From Tsukamurella sp. M9C (GTDB lineage Bacteria; Actinomycetota; Actinomycetes; Mycobacteriales; Mycobacteriaceae), in the NCBI RefSeq assembly GCF_020169415.1, contig NZ_JAIULG010000006.1, positions 1-64,000 of the forward strand: a DNA stretch of 64,000 nt. The letters run 5' to 3'. The position numbers and the translations under genes were made by a program. Shown here piece by piece: positions 27,113 through 37,051 of the stretch. The notes under the pieces were generated by a model. That model did not search any database. It saw only the letters and a list, made by a program, of their open reading frames with translations, and was not told the DNA's origin. Within the stretch, counting starts at the first letter, position 1; each line of letters begins with the position of its first letter.

Positions 27113-27574
27113 TTAGTGGGAGGACTCGAGGCTGGCGTGGCCGCCCGACGAGCCGTAGCCGCCGGCGCCGCGGACCGTCTCGTCGAGGAACGAGACCTCC
27201 TTGAAGTCGGGCAGCTCCACGCGCTGCACGAGCAGCTGGGCGATGCGGTCGCCGCGCTTGATGTCGACGGCCGTCTCGCGGTCGGTGTTGAGCAGGCACA
27301 CCTTGATCTCGCCGCGGTAGCCGGCGTCGATGGTGCCGGGCGTATTGACCACGGTGAGACCGTGTTTCGCGGCGAGACCGGATCGGGGGTGGATCAGGCC
27401 GACGGTGCCGTGCGGCAGCGCGATCGCCACGCCGGTGGCGACGAGCGTGCGGGCGCCGGGTTCGATCCGCACGTCGGTCGTCGAGTACAGGTCCACGCCC
27501 GCGTCGCCGGGATGTGCGCGCTTGGGGAGTGGGAGGCCCTCGTCGAGCCGCAGTAGGGGTATCTGGCTCACCAT
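27113..27574 (-). CDS. dut: dUTP diphosphatase
   Basis: A 153-residue homotrimeric dUTPase that hydrolyses dUTP to dUMP. All five motifs are present: DAGVDLYS (motif 1), [11 protein letters not shown] (2), [20 protein letters not shown] (3), [11 protein letters not shown] (4) and [10 protein letters not shown] (5, the C-terminal arm). ATG 27574 is divergent from the DUF3093 start at 27598, and the 23-nt gap contains the promoter elements of both. Confidence 0.97.
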   Translation of the reverse strand: MVSQIPLLRLDEGLPLPKRAHPGDAGVDLYSTTDVRIEPGARTLVATGVAIALPHGTVGLIHPRSGLAAKHGLTVVNTPGTIDAGYRGEIKVCLLNTDRETAVDIKRGDRIAQLLVQRVELPDFKEVSFLDETVRGAGGYGSSGGHASLESSH

Positions 27575-27585
27575 GGGATGCAGAC

Positions 27586-27591
27586 TACGCT
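27586..27591 (+). promoter_or_regulatory. -10 box for a leaderless transcript (DUF3093)
   Basis: TACGCT places +1 exactly on GTG 27598, only 12 nt from the divergent dut start codon. Confidence 0.5.
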
Positions 27592-27597
27592 GAAGCC

Positions 27598-28089
27598 GTG
27601 TCGGAAGATCGAACAGTGAAGACCTCGAAGCCGGAGAACGGCTACACCGAGAGGCTGACGGTGCCGTGGTACTGGTGGCTCGCGGGAGCGGTCGTGGCGG
27701 GTCTGCTGTGTTTCGAGGTGACCCTCGCTGCGAAGTGGGGGGACTGGATGATCGGCGCGTTCGTGCTGATCGTCGCCGTGATCTCGGTGCTGCTCTGGTC
27801 GATGGGCCGCGGCAGCGTCGGCGTGCGCGGCGGTGAGCTGTGGGCGGGCAACGCCCACCTCCCGCTGGAGCTGATCTCCCGTGCCGCGGCCGTGCCGGCG
27901 GAGGCGAAGAGCGCGGCGCTCGGCCGCCAGCTCGATCCCGCGGCGTTCGTGTACCACCGCGGCTGGATCAAGACCATGATCGTCGTGGTCCTCGACGACC
28001 CCGACGATCCGACGCCGTACTGGATGGTCTCCACCCGGCATCCGGAGAAGATGCTCGCGCTCATCCCCGCCGCGACCACGCTCGGATAG
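27598..28089 (+). CDS. DUF3093 membrane protein
   Basis: A 163-residue protein with two membrane helices (about 26-45 and 50-70) after a short polar N-terminus ([15 protein letters not shown]). A soluble domain follows, ending in [26 protein letters not shown]. This is the DUF3093 pattern of Actinobacteria (position of Rv2698). Function is unknown. It is probably transcribed leaderless from the dut/DUF3093 divergent region, and it is convergent with the DUF4193 gene (29 nt gap). Confidence 0.85.
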   Translation: MSEDRTVKTSKPENGYTERLTVPWYWWLAGAVVAGLLCFEVTLAAKWGDWMIGAFVLIVAVISVLLWSMGRGSVGVRGGELWAGNAHLPLELISRAAAVPAEAKSAALGRQLDPAAFVYHRGWIKTMIVVVLDDPDDPTPYWMVSTRHPEKMLALIPAATTLG

Positions 28090-28118
28090 CGAGCGGGCCG
28101 CCGCGGAGAAAGTAGCCG

Positions 28119-28418
28119 TCAGGCGCAGTCGATGCAGATCAGCTCGGTGCCGTCCGGATCGGCGAGCCGGCTGCGGTGGTACACCAGGAAGCAGCTGGTA
28201 CAGGTGAACTCGTCAGCCTGCTTCGGCACCACCCGGACGCTCAGCTCCTCGCCCGACAGGTCGGCACCGGGGAGCTCGAAGGACTCGGCGGTCTCGCCTT
28301 CGTCCACGTCCACCGTGCCGGACTGGCCCTCGTTGCGACGGGCCTTCAACTCCTCGAGCGAATCCTCCGAGATCTCATCCGCCTCGGACCGCCGTGGAGC
28401 ATCGTAATCAGTTGCCAT
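28119..28418 (-). CDS. DUF4193 small zinc-ribbon-like protein
   Basis: A 99-residue acidic protein of the DUF4193 family (position of Rv2699c). The N-terminal half is charged and probably disordered (SEDSLEELKARRNEGQS). The C-terminal half has paired cysteines, CTSC and CIDC, separated by about 20 residues, a likely zinc site, with the conserved FLVYHRSRLAD between them. Function is unknown, though the family is highly conserved in Actinobacteria. It has a strong promoter with an overlapping palindrome about 85-115 nt upstream. Confidence 0.88.
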   Translation of the reverse strand: MATDYDAPRRSEADEISEDSLEELKARRNEGQSGTVDVDEGETAESFELPGADLSGEELSVRVVPKQADEFTCTSCFLVYHRSRLADPDGTELICIDCA

Positions 28419-28505
28419 GCCGTGTCATCCCCATCCTTGCTCGTACCCCTGGGCCTCAGGGTTTCCGAGACCGCCGGGCGCGTTGTTTCCCGCGCGAGCG
28501 GCCAG

Positions 28506-28548
28506 AGTGTAGCGCACTCGAAATCGGATGTCACGGACTTTCCGTGAC
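28506..28548 (-). promoter_or_regulatory. DUF4193 promoter with palindromic operator candidate
   Basis: On the minus strand GTGACA (28534-28529), a 17-nt spacer and TACACT (28511-28506) form a near-consensus promoter, giving an about 80-nt leader. An 8-bp inverted repeat GTCACGGA-CTT-TCCGTGAC (28530-28548) overlaps the -35 box. Confidence 0.65.
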
Positions 28549-28650
28549 GGTCCGGATTCCACCGCTCGTTGCCCCTCCAACGCACGATGGGCCCGGATGA
28601 TTCCCGCGCGACTCCCGCGCCGCCTCCCCTGCCCGGGCGACGCCCTCCCG

Positions 28651-28656
28651 TACAGT
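28651..28656 (+). promoter_or_regulatory. -10 box of cei
   Basis: TACAGT ends 7 nt before GTG 28664, predicting a transcript that starts one base before the start codon. Confidence 0.45.
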
Positions 28657-28663
28657 CGGGGCC

Positions 28664-29395
28664 GTGGTTTCCCAGCTCACCGGCACGGGCCGGCGATTCG
28701 ACCGGAACGGTGAACCGTTCCGGCGGCGCAACACGCTCCCGATCCTCATCGTGATCGCCGTCCTCGCCGTCGTGGCCATCGCGACCTGGGCCCGCGCCAT
28801 GTCCTCCCAGGAGGAGACCGCAGCGCCCGTGTCCTGCCCGCCGCCGCCGGCCCCGTCGGCCTCGGCGGCGCCGACGACGGGCGCCGCGGCGCGCGCGGGG
28901 GCCACCGCGCCGGCGCCCGCGCCCGCGTCGGGGAAGTTCGACGTCGTCTCCCCCGATGACCTGGTCTCGGTCCGGCCCGCACCGCTCGCCGCGTCGACGG
29001 TGCGCGTGCTCAACGCCTCGGGCCAGGCGGGCCGCGCGGAGACCACCCTGAACAAACTCGCCGACTACGGGTTCGGCGCACCCACCACCGGCGCCTACGG
29101 CAACGACCCGGTCTACCCCGAGATGGCCTGCCAGGCGCAGCTGCGGTTCGGCGACTCGGGCCGGGCAGCGGCCGCAGCGGCCTGGATCATCGCCCCGTGC
29201 GCGGAGCTGGTGGACGACGGGCGGCGCGACAACTCGGTCGACCTGGTCCTGGGCACGTTCTTCACCGATCTCGAGCCCAGCACCGATGCGCAGGAGATCC
29301 TGCGGATCCTGCGGGCGGCTCCCGCGGGTGCGGCCGACGGCGGGGCGAACCCCGCCCTCGTCTCGGCCGTGCACAGCCAGTCCTGCAACCGCTGA
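28664..29395 (+). CDS. cei: Cell envelope integrity protein with LytR C-terminal domain
   Basis: A 243-residue protein with a basic cytoplasmic start, one signal-anchor helix (about 27-45, LPILIVIAVLAVVAIATW), an Ala/Pro/Thr-rich linker, and an extracellular LytR_C-type domain starting at VRVLNASGQAGRAETTLNKLADYGF. The domain contains paired cysteines. The family member Rv2700 (Cei) supports envelope integrity and virulence in M. tuberculosis. Here the gene sits at the same place, divergent from DUF4193 and convergent with suhB. Confidence 0.88.
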   Translation: MVSQLTGTGRRFDRNGEPFRRRNTLPILIVIAVLAVVAIATWARAMSSQEETAAPVSCPPPPAPSASAAPTTGAAARAGATAPAPAPASGKFDVVSPDDLVSVRPAPLAASTVRVLNASGQAGRAETTLNKLADYGFGAPTTGAYGNDPVYPEMACQAQLRFGDSGRAAAAAAWIIAPCAELVDDGRRDNSVDLVLGTFFTDLEPSTDAQEILRILRAAPAGAADGGANPALVSAVHSQSCNR

Positions 29396-29442
29396 GCCGC
29401 TCCGCTCACCACTGATCCGCCCCGCGGCCGGGTGCCGCCGCC

Positions 29443-30315
29443 TTAGAGGGCCTCGAGCCCTCCGGCCTCGCGCAGGAGTGCGATCAGCCCGTCGGCGATG
29501 CCCGGCGCGGCCGCGAGGGTCAGGGCGCCGTCATCGCTCGTGGAGTCCGCGGCGGGCACGATCACAACCGCACCGGCCTCCTGCGCGACGAGGGCGCCTG
29601 CGGCCCAGTCCCACGGGCTGAGGCCGTGCTCGAAATGCGCGTCGGCGCGGCCGGCGGCCACCATGCACAGGTCGAGGGCGGCGGAGCCGATGCGTCGCAC
29701 ATCGCGGACCGCGGGCAACAGCTGCGCGAGAACCCGGCCCTGCTTCTCGCGGCGCTCGCGGGAGTACCCGAAGCCGGTCGCGACCAGGGCCAGCGCGGGG
29801 TCGGTGATCGGGTTCGCCCGGAGCCCGCGGACCGTGCCGTCGGGGGCGATCTCGCGCGCACCCTCGCCCAGGGCGGCGGCGTAGACGGTGCCGTGCACCA
29901 CGTCGGCGACCGCGCCCGCCACGGACACGCCGTCGACCTGGGCGCCGAGGGAGACGGCGTAGGCGGGCACCCCGTAGAGGAAGTTGACGGTGCCGTCGAT
30001 GGGGTCGACGATCCAGCGGACCGCGCCGGGCTCCCCCTGCTCGCCACCGAACTCCTCGCCGAGGACGGCGTCGTCGGGCCGCAGCTCCGCGAGCCGCTCC
30101 CGCACGAAGCGCTCGGTCTCGGTATCGACGACGGTGACCGGGTCGGTGGGCGTCGACTTGGTGGTCACACCCTCCGGACGCGTCCCGTCGGCGCCATCGA
30201 ATGCATTGGCGCCGAAGACCTCCGCCCGGCGGGCCGCGACGCGTTGCGCGGCCTCCGTGACGACGGCGACGGCGATCTCGGACAACTCCCACCGGTTAAG
30301 TTGCACGCCCACCAC
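29443..30315 (-). CDS. suhB: Inositol monophosphatase family protein
   Basis: A 290-residue Mg/Li-sensitive phosphatase. Metal ligands lie in GEEFGGE, DPIDGTVNF (motif A) and SPWDWAAGALVAQEAGA (motif B). It should dephosphorylate inositol-1-phosphate (feeding phosphatidylinositol mannosides and mycothiol) or a related sugar phosphate. It corresponds to Rv2701c. The GTG start at 30315 is used; a second GTG follows directly. It is divergent from ppgK with an 88-nt gap. Confidence 0.92.
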   Translation of the reverse strand: MVGVQLNRWELSEIAVAVVTEAAQRVAARRAEVFGANAFDGADGTRPEGVTTKSTPTDPVTVVDTETERFVRERLAELRPDDAVLGEEFGGEQGEPGAVRWIVDPIDGTVNFLYGVPAYAVSLGAQVDGVSVAGAVADVVHGTVYAAALGEGAREIAPDGTVRGLRANPITDPALALVATGFGYSRERREKQGRVLAQLLPAVRDVRRIGSAALDLCMVAAGRADAHFEHGLSPWDWAAGALVAQEAGAVVIVPAADSTSDDGALTLAAAPGIADGLIALLREAGGLEAL

Positions 30316-30403
30316 AGAACCACAATCCGCGGTACTTTGTCAGCGCCGGGGGCACCCGGGCGGAGGACTGCGGTCCGGCACCTCAAGGAATGCGGAGTAG
30401 GCA

Positions 30404-31147
30404 ATGGCGGAGAATCTGGGGTTCGGCGTCGACATCGGCGGCAGCGGCATCAAGGGCGGCATCGTAGATATGGACACGGGCGACTTGGTCGGCGAGCGCT
30501 TCAAGGTGCCCACGCCGCAGCCGTCCACGCCGGGCGCGTGCGCCGGCGCGGTCCGCGAGGTCATCGAGCACTTCGACTGGGCCGGCCCCGTCGGGATCAC
30601 CGTCCCCGCGGTCGTGACGAACGGCACGGTCCGCAGCGCGGCGAACATCGACCCGGGCTGGATCGGCGCCGACGCGAGCGAGCTCTTCACGTCCACTCTC
30701 GATCGTCCGGTCACTGTGCTCAACGACGCGGACGCGGCGGGGCTGGCGGAGGACCGGTACGGCGCCGGCCGCGACTTCGACGGGGTGATCCTGCTCCTGA
30801 CCCTGGGCACCGGCATCGGCTCGGCGCTGATCTATCGCGGGACCCTGGTGCCCAACACCGAGTTCGGCCACATCGAGGTCGAGGGCAAGGAGGCCGAGCA
30901 CCGGGCGGCCAGCTCGATCAAGGACCGCCGCGGATGGAGCTACGAGAAGTGGGCGGGCCAGGTCAGCCGCGTCTTCCGCGAGTACGAGAAGCTGCTCTGG
31001 CCGGACCTGATCATCGTCGGCGGAGGCATCAGCCGCAAGGCCGACAAGTGGGTCCCGCTGCTCGAGGTGAAGACTCCGGTGATCCCCGCGAAGCTGCTGA
31101 ACACCGCCGGGATCGTGGGCGCGGCGATGGCGTCGCAGCGCGGCTGA
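30404..31147 (+). CDS. ppgK: Polyphosphate glucokinase
   Basis: A 247-residue ROK-type kinase that phosphorylates glucose with polyphosphate or ATP. The phosphate-1 motif is GVDIGGSGIKGG near the N-terminus. VLNDADAAGLAEDRYGAG and LLLTLGTGIGSALIY follow, then the short RRGWSYEKWA segment that is characteristic of actinobacterial PpgK. It sits directly before sigA, as Rv2702 before Rv2703. Confidence 0.94.
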   Translation: MAENLGFGVDIGGSGIKGGIVDMDTGDLVGERFKVPTPQPSTPGACAGAVREVIEHFDWAGPVGITVPAVVTNGTVRSAANIDPGWIGADASELFTSTLDRPVTVLNDADAAGLAEDRYGAGRDFDGVILLLTLGTGIGSALIYRGTLVPNTEFGHIEVEGKEAEHRAASSIKDRRGWSYEKWAGQVSRVFREYEKLLWPDLIIVGGGISRKADKWVPLLEVKTPVIPAKLLNTAGIVGAAMASQRG

Positions 31148-31204
31148 TCCGTCCGGTTCGGGCGCTTTGACCGCAGGTGAATGCGGGCGGAGCGACCGGA
31201 TCGT

Positions 31205-31234
31205 TACAATGGGGTGCCGGCGTCGAAACGCCGG
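31205..31234 (+). promoter_or_regulatory. sigA -10 box and 5' leader hairpin
   Basis: TACAAT (31205-31210) is the best -10 box upstream of sigA and predicts an about 150-nt leader. A perfect 7-bp hairpin CCGGCGT-CGAA-ACGCCGG (31217-31234) then forms right at the 5' end of that transcript. No convincing -35 hexamer is visible. Confidence 0.5.
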
Positions 31235-31365
31235 AACAGACGCCGGTCTCCCTCGCCTCCGGTCGCCTCAGCCACCACCGACGCCGCGCACGGCTCGGAA
31301 CAGGTGTTGTTGTCGCGCCCGGGAAGCGGTTCCGGCGCATGCAGGCACAGTAGGAAAGGGCGTAC

Positions 31366-32817
<1,452 letters not shown>

Positions 32818-32828
32818 ACGTCTCCCAC

Positions 32829-32861
32829 CGAACGGCCCGGCGGTCTCCGCCGGGCCGTTCG
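32829..32861. terminator. Bidirectional terminator after sigA
   Basis: A perfect 15-bp stem (CGAACGGCCCGGCGG and complement) with a TCT loop lies between the sigA stop and the stop of the convergent epoxide hydrolase gene. Confidence 0.85.
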
Positions 32862-32866
32862 GCGTT

Positions 32867-33952
32867 CTAGCCGAGTTCCTCGACGAACGCGAGGAGGTCG
32901 CCGGCGTAGTCCTGCGGCACCTCGAGGGCCGCGAAGTGCCCGCCGCGCGGCATCGTCGTGTACCGGACCACGTTCGCCGCGCGCTCGCACCAGCTGCGGG
33001 GCGACTGGGCCTCGCGCGGGTAGATGGCCATCGCGGTCGGCACGGTGATCCTGGTGGCCTCGCCGCCCCACCCGTCCGCGGCGTAGCTGTCCGCGGCGGT
33101 GGCGGCGGTCTGCGTGAACCAATAGATGCTGAGATTGGTGAGGAGCTCGTCGCGCCCGCCGAAGGCACCGTCGACGTCATGATCCTGGGACCCGGTGTCG
33201 ATCAGCCCGATCATCCAGGCGGCGAGCCCGGCGGGACTGTCGTTGAGCGCGGGGCCGACGATCTGCGGCTTCGTGGACTGGACGGCCGCGTAGCCGCCCT
33301 GGGTGGCCCACCAGTACTGGATGAACTCGGCGTAGGCGCGCTCCTCCTCGTCCAGATCCGTCTCCGCGCCGGTCGGGTACTCCGCGTTCGTCAGGTGCAG
33401 GCCGGCGACCCGGTCCGGGTGCCGCCGCGCGAGCTGCGAGCCGACGACGGTGCCGACGTCGCCGCCCGCCACCACGAACTTCTCGTAGCCGAGTACCTCG
33501 GTCATGAGACGCTGGAACAGGTCCGCGGTCGCGGTGCTCGAGAGCGCGTGCCCGCCGGTGAACGCGAAGCCCGGCAGCGAGGGCACGACGCAGTCGAAGC
33601 CGCGGGCGGTGAGGTCGTCGAGCACGCGCCGGTACCGGAAGGGCGTATCCGGCCATCCGTGCAACAGCAGGATCGCGCCGCGGGAGTCGGCGGCGACGCG
33701 ATGCAGGAAGTGGAGCGGGCGACCGTCCACCTCGGCCCGGAACTGCGGTACGGCGTTGAGCCCCGCTTCGGCGCCGCGCCAGTCGAACCCGTCGGCCCAG
33801 TACGCGACGAGATCGCGCAGGTACTCGCCGGACGTACCGCGGGCGAAGTCGGTGTTGGGGGCGACGTCCGGGAAGCGGGTCGCGCGCAGCCGTTCCTGCA
33901 GCTGGGCGATCTCCGCGTCGGGGACGTCGATGGTGAAGGCGGACACGGTCAT
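32867..33952 (-). CDS. Epoxide hydrolase (alpha/beta-hydrolase with EHN domain)
   Basis: A 361-residue microsomal-type epoxide hydrolase. The N-terminal EHN domain (residues 1-90; FTIDVPDAEIAQLQERLRATRFP) leads into the oxyanion motif HGWP (98-101). The nucleophile elbow is GGDVG (163-167, Asp165), and the catalytic His is near the C-terminus (GGHFAALEVP). It opens epoxides to diols via an Asp ester. The start ATG follows GGAG. It stands apart from the conserved sigA block, and no partner gene is adjacent. Confidence 0.87.
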   Translation of the reverse strand: MTVSAFTIDVPDAEIAQLQERLRATRFPDVAPNTDFARGTSGEYLRDLVAYWADGFDWRGAEAGLNAVPQFRAEVDGRPLHFLHRVAADSRGAILLLHGWPDTPFRYRRVLDDLTARGFDCVVPSLPGFAFTGGHALSSTATADLFQRLMTEVLGYEKFVVAGGDVGTVVGSQLARRHPDRVAGLHLTNAEYPTGAETDLDEEERAYAEFIQYWWATQGGYAAVQSTKPQIVGPALNDSPAGLAAWMIGLIDTGSQDHDVDGAFGGRDELLTNLSIYWFTQTAATAADSYAADGWGGEATRITVPTAMAIYPREAQSPRSWCERAANVVRYTTMPRGGHFAALEVPQDYAGDLLAFVEELG

Positions 33953-34053
33953 GGCATCTCCGATCAGAGGGTGATCCGAATCACCTGGGAGTATTCGCCG
34001 CTTACGTCCGCTTCGCATCCTGAAAGGCGCCTGCCCGCGATCCGCCCGCGTGA

Positions 34054-34611
34054 TCACCGCTCGGCGGTCTCGCCGCGGCCCGTCACCCACAGCGGTCCGG
34101 TGACCAACCAGATGACGGTGATCACGCCGAGGGTCCCGAAGACGCCCATCAGCGCCTCGCGCTGGGTGTCGTCGGCGACGGTGTAGCCCAGCCCCAGCGA
34201 GACGGCGCCGGCGATGGCGACGGCCCCGAGCCACCGGTAGAAGTCCGACCACTCCTTGCGGGTCCGCTCGGGCCCGAGCTTGGGCACCTTCCGCGGCGCG
34301 GGCCCACCGGCGAAGCGGTGGGCGAAGCGTTCGTCCGCCCAGGCGATCATGCGGTGCCCGAACATCACGGTGCATCCGAGGTAGATGCCCGCGAGCCGGT
34401 GCGCGAAGCCCACCTCGCCGCCGCGGTACAGGTCGATCGCGACGGCCGCGATCAGCACCACGTCGAGCAGCGGCACCAGCGCCAGCGCGATCATCCCCGG
34501 GCGGCGCCAGCGCAGGATGTACCGCATCGCGAGGCCACCGACCACGAGGACCCAGAAGCCGATCTCGCACGCGGCGATCGTCCACAGCACCGGATTGTTC
34601 AGCTCTCCCAT
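34054..34611 (-). CDS. Five-TM membrane protein of unknown function
   Basis: I do not recognise this 185-residue protein. Hydrophobic segments lie at about 8-28, 38-58, 66-86, 121-142 and 153-175, with a charged loop (RKVPKLGPERTRKEWSDFYRW) before the fourth. The ATG at 34611 is 108 nt from the divergent histidine kinase start. A long upstream open frame on this strand is the shadow of that kinase gene. It could share regulation with the two-component system. Confidence 0.7.
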   Translation of the reverse strand: MGELNNPVLWTIAACEIGFWVLVVGGLAMRYILRWRRPGMIALALVPLLDVVLIAAVAIDLYRGGEVGFAHRLAGIYLGCTVMFGHRMIAWADERFAHRFAGGPAPRKVPKLGPERTRKEWSDFYRWLGAVAIAGAVSLGLGYTVADDTQREALMGVFGTLGVITVIWLVTGPLWVTGRGETAER

Positions 34612-34707
34612 GCCGCCCACTGTGCCGCGCCCGCGCGCCGTCGTCGTCCCCCCGGTGGCCCGTGGGCCCTCCCCCTTTCGGTGGACCCGCCGGCCGCGGC
34701 GATGTGC

Positions 34708-34713
34708 TGCAAT
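34708..34713 (+). promoter_or_regulatory. -10 box for a leaderless transcript (histidine kinase)
   Basis: TGCAAT puts the predicted +1 exactly on ATG 34720. Confidence 0.4.
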
Positions 34714-34719
34714 GGGCGC

Positions 34720-35832
34720 ATGAGGTCGGTGCTGAGCGGGTGGTCGTCGGAGTACGCCGCCGTGCCGGCCTTCGGCATCTGCCTGGTGGGCGCGGTGCTC
34801 TGGGGCGCCGGCGGGTGGTCCGTCAACTCGCGGACCGAGGACTTCTACCCGTGGCAGGTCAAGCTCGGGCTGCTGGGCGGCGCACTGGCGATCCAGCTGC
34901 TCGCCCGGCGCCGCCCGGCCGCGGCCTTCGGCCTCATGCTGGCCCTGGTCGCCTGGGACTTCACCTTCGGGCCGTCCGTGGTGCTGTGGATCGCCCTGTC
35001 GGACGTGATCTACCTCGCGGTGGCGACGGGGTCCGAACGGCTGCGGGACGTCGTCTCGGTGACGGTGCTGGTGCTCACGGTCGTGCTCGGCGTCGGCGCG
35101 ACCGCCTTCGTCGGGGTGAAGGCCGGCATGTACGCCGTGCTGATCCTCATCGCCGTGATCTGGTCGCCGATCGGCTACGGCCGGGCGGTGCTCGCCTACC
35201 GCCGGCTCGCGGAGCTCGAGCGCGAGGAGGGTGAGTCCCGGCGCGCCACGGCGCTCGCGGACGAGCGGCGGCGCCTCGCACGGGAGCTGCACGACACCGT
35301 CGCCGGACACCTCTCCGCGGTCGCGATCCTCGCCGACGCCGCGCAGCGCACGCCCGAGAATCCGGCGGTGCTGCAGTCGATCCGGTCCGGCAGCCTCGCC
35401 GCGCTCGAGGAGATGCGGGCCACGATCAACCTGCTCACCTCGCCCGACGACGCCGCCGTCCGCACCACCCTCGAATCCCTCGAGCCGCTCATCGAGACGG
35501 CGGGGGCCGCGGGCGTGTCCGTCCGGCTCCGGCTGCCCGACGGTCCGCTGCCCACCGCCGTCGAGGCCACCCTCACGCGAATCCTCGGTGAGGTCATCAC
35601 GAACGCCACCAAACACGCCCCCGGCGCCGCGCTGGAGGTCGACGTCGACGTCACCGAGGAGCACCTGACCATGACCGCCGCGAACGCCCTGCTACCCGGC
35701 CCGACCGGCTCCGGAGACGGCCTGCGCAACATCGCCTTCCGCGCGGAGTCCATCGGCGGGTCGGCGACCGCGGGACCCGACGACGGGGCGTGGGTGGTCC
35801 GGGCGACGATCCCGATGGAGGTGGCGCGGTGA
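34720..35832 (+). CDS. Sensor histidine kinase, NarL/DesK type
   Basis: A 370-residue membrane kinase. Five or so N-terminal helices (residues 10-160) act as the sensor. A short coiled region precedes the HisKA_3 dimerisation box RELHDTVAGHLSAV with the phosphorylated H191. The HATPase domain has the N-box EVITNATKHA and a GDGLRNIAFRAESIGG G-box. The signal is unknown. Its stop overlaps the GTG start of the response regulator (GTGA), so the two form a coupled pair. Confidence 0.92.
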   Translation: MRSVLSGWSSEYAAVPAFGICLVGAVLWGAGGWSVNSRTEDFYPWQVKLGLLGGALAIQLLARRRPAAAFGLMLALVAWDFTFGPSVVLWIALSDVIYLAVATGSERLRDVVSVTVLVLTVVLGVGATAFVGVKAGMYAVLILIAVIWSPIGYGRAVLAYRRLAELEREEGESRRATALADERRRLARELHDTVAGHLSAVAILADAAQRTPENPAVLQSIRSGSLAALEEMRATINLLTSPDDAAVRTTLESLEPLIETAGAAGVSVRLRLPDGPLPTAVEATLTRILGEVITNATKHAPGAALEVDVDVTEEHLTMTAANALLPGPTGSGDGLRNIAFRAESIGGSATAGPDDGAWVVRATIPMEVAR

Positions 35833-36467
35833 CGGCCACCGTCGTCCTGGCGGACGATCACGCGGCGATCCGGGCGGGCCTGCGCCTGCTCCTGGAATCG
35901 ACCGGGGAGGTGCGGGTGATCGGCGAGGCGGCCGACGGTGCCGCCGCCCTGCGGCAGGCGCGGGCCCTCAAGCCGGACGTGGTCGTGATGGACGTCCGCA
36001 TGCCGCGGGTCGACGGGCTCGCAGCGACGGCCTCCGTCGTGGCCGAGACCGACAGCGCCGTGCTGGTGCTGACGACCTTCGACCTCGACGAGTACGTCCT
36101 CGGCGCGCTGAGCGCCGGGGCGAGCGGCTTCCTGCTCAAGTCGGCGGGCGGCGACGAGCTGATCCGCGCGGTCCTGGCCGTCGCGGCCGGCGACGCCGTA
36201 CTCGACCCCAAGGTCACCCGGGCGGTGATCGCGGCGATCCCCCGTCCCGGCGCCGAGCCCGCGGCCGTCGACCTCAGCGCGCTCACCGACCGCGAGCGCG
36301 ACGTCCTCGCCGGGCTCGGCGAGGGCCTGTCGAACCAGCAGATCGCGCGGCGTCTCGACATCGGCGAAGCCACCGTGAAGACGCACGTCTCGCGGGTGCT
36401 GATGAAGCTCGGCGTGCAGTCACGGGTGCAGGCAGCAGTCGTCGCCGCACAATCCGGTTTGAATTAG
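35829..36467 (+). CDS. LuxR-family response regulator
   Basis: A 212-residue NarL-type regulator. The receiver domain (1-120) has the acidic pair in LADDH, the phospho-acceptor D55 (VVMDVRMP), and the conserved T and K (VLTTFD; FLLKSAG). The C-terminal LuxR helix-turn-helix reads LTDRERDVLAGLGEGLSNQQIARRL. It is paired with the kinase upstream. The nearest likely target is the DUF6069 gene, whose promoter starts right after this stop codon. Confidence 0.93.
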   Translation: MTATVVLADDHAAIRAGLRLLLESTGEVRVIGEAADGAAALRQARALKPDVVVMDVRMPRVDGLAATASVVAETDSAVLVLTTFDLDEYVLGALSAGASGFLLKSAGGDELIRAVLAVAAGDAVLDPKVTRAVIAAIPRPGAEPAAVDLSALTDRERDVLAGLGEGLSNQQIARRLDIGEATVKTHVSRVLMKLGVQSRVQAAVVAAQSGLN

Positions 36468-36470
36468 GGC

Positions 36471-36499
36471 TTGACCTCAACAATGCTTCGGGTTATTTG
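36471..36499 (+). promoter_or_regulatory. Promoter of the DUF6069-like gene
   Basis: TTGACC (36471-36476), a 17-nt spacer and TATTTG (36494-36499). An imperfect dyad ACCTCAA...TTCGGGT lies inside the spacer and could bind a regulator. The ATG follows about 37 nt later with a GAGGAG Shine-Dalgarno. Confidence 0.6.
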
Positions 36500-36535
36500 A
36501 TGGACTCGTTCCGGAAAACGACCCGAGGAGACATC

Positions 36536-36964
36536 ATGACCGCCATCGACACCGCAGCCCCGTCGACCTTCCGCCCGACCCGCACGACCGCCGTGCTGGG
36601 CGCCGTCGGCCTGTCCCTACTCACGAACCTCGCCCTGTGGCTGATCGGCCTCGTCGCGGGCGGCGACTTCACCATGACCGACGAGGCCGGGGTCCGCGCC
36701 TCGGTCGCCCCCGGCGGCGTCGTCCTCATGACGGTGGTACCGCTGGCCGTCGGCATGACCGTGGCCGTGCTGCTCTCGAAGCTGTGGGCCCCGATCCTGC
36801 GGGTCGCCGCCGTGGTCGGCGCCGCGGCATCGCTCGGCACCATCGCGGGCACCCTGGCCGCGGACTTCGACGGACCGTCCACGGTGATGCTCTCGCTGAT
36901 GCACGTGGTGATCGCCGCGGTGCTGGTCATCGCCCTGGAGGCGCTGTTCCGCCGCGTGCGCTGA
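36536..36964 (+). CDS. Four-TM membrane protein, DUF6069-like
   Basis: A 142-residue protein with four hydrophobic helices (about 20-42, 60-80, 88-108, 117-137) and a short polar N-terminus. Size and layout fit the DUF6069 family of Actinobacteria. I assign it with moderate confidence, and the function is unknown. ATG 36536 follows a clear GAGGAG. The longer frame from 36497 would put the Shine-Dalgarno inside the gene. Its own promoter directly follows the two-component system. Confidence 0.68.
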   Translation: MTAIDTAAPSTFRPTRTTAVLGAVGLSLLTNLALWLIGLVAGGDFTMTDEAGVRASVAPGGVVLMTVVPLAVGMTVAVLLSKLWAPILRVAAVVGAAASLGTIAGTLAADFDGPSTVMLSLMHVVIAAVLVIALEALFRRVR

Positions 36965-36976
36965 TCACCGCGGGAC

Positions 36977-37051
36977 CCGCGGTCGCCGGCGCGGCCGGCG
37001 ACCGCGGAGGATCCGTACCCTCACTCCCTCACCGGGTGAGGGTACGGATCC
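36977..37051. terminator. Twin hairpins between convergent genes
   Basis: Hairpin 1 has perfect 14-bp arms 36977-36990 / 36994-37007 with a GCG loop. Hairpin 2 has perfect 16-bp arms 37009-37024 / 37036-37051 with an 11-nt loop, and its right arm covers the stop codon and last codons of the minus-strand carboxylase. Together they should stop transcription from both sides. Confidence 0.75.
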
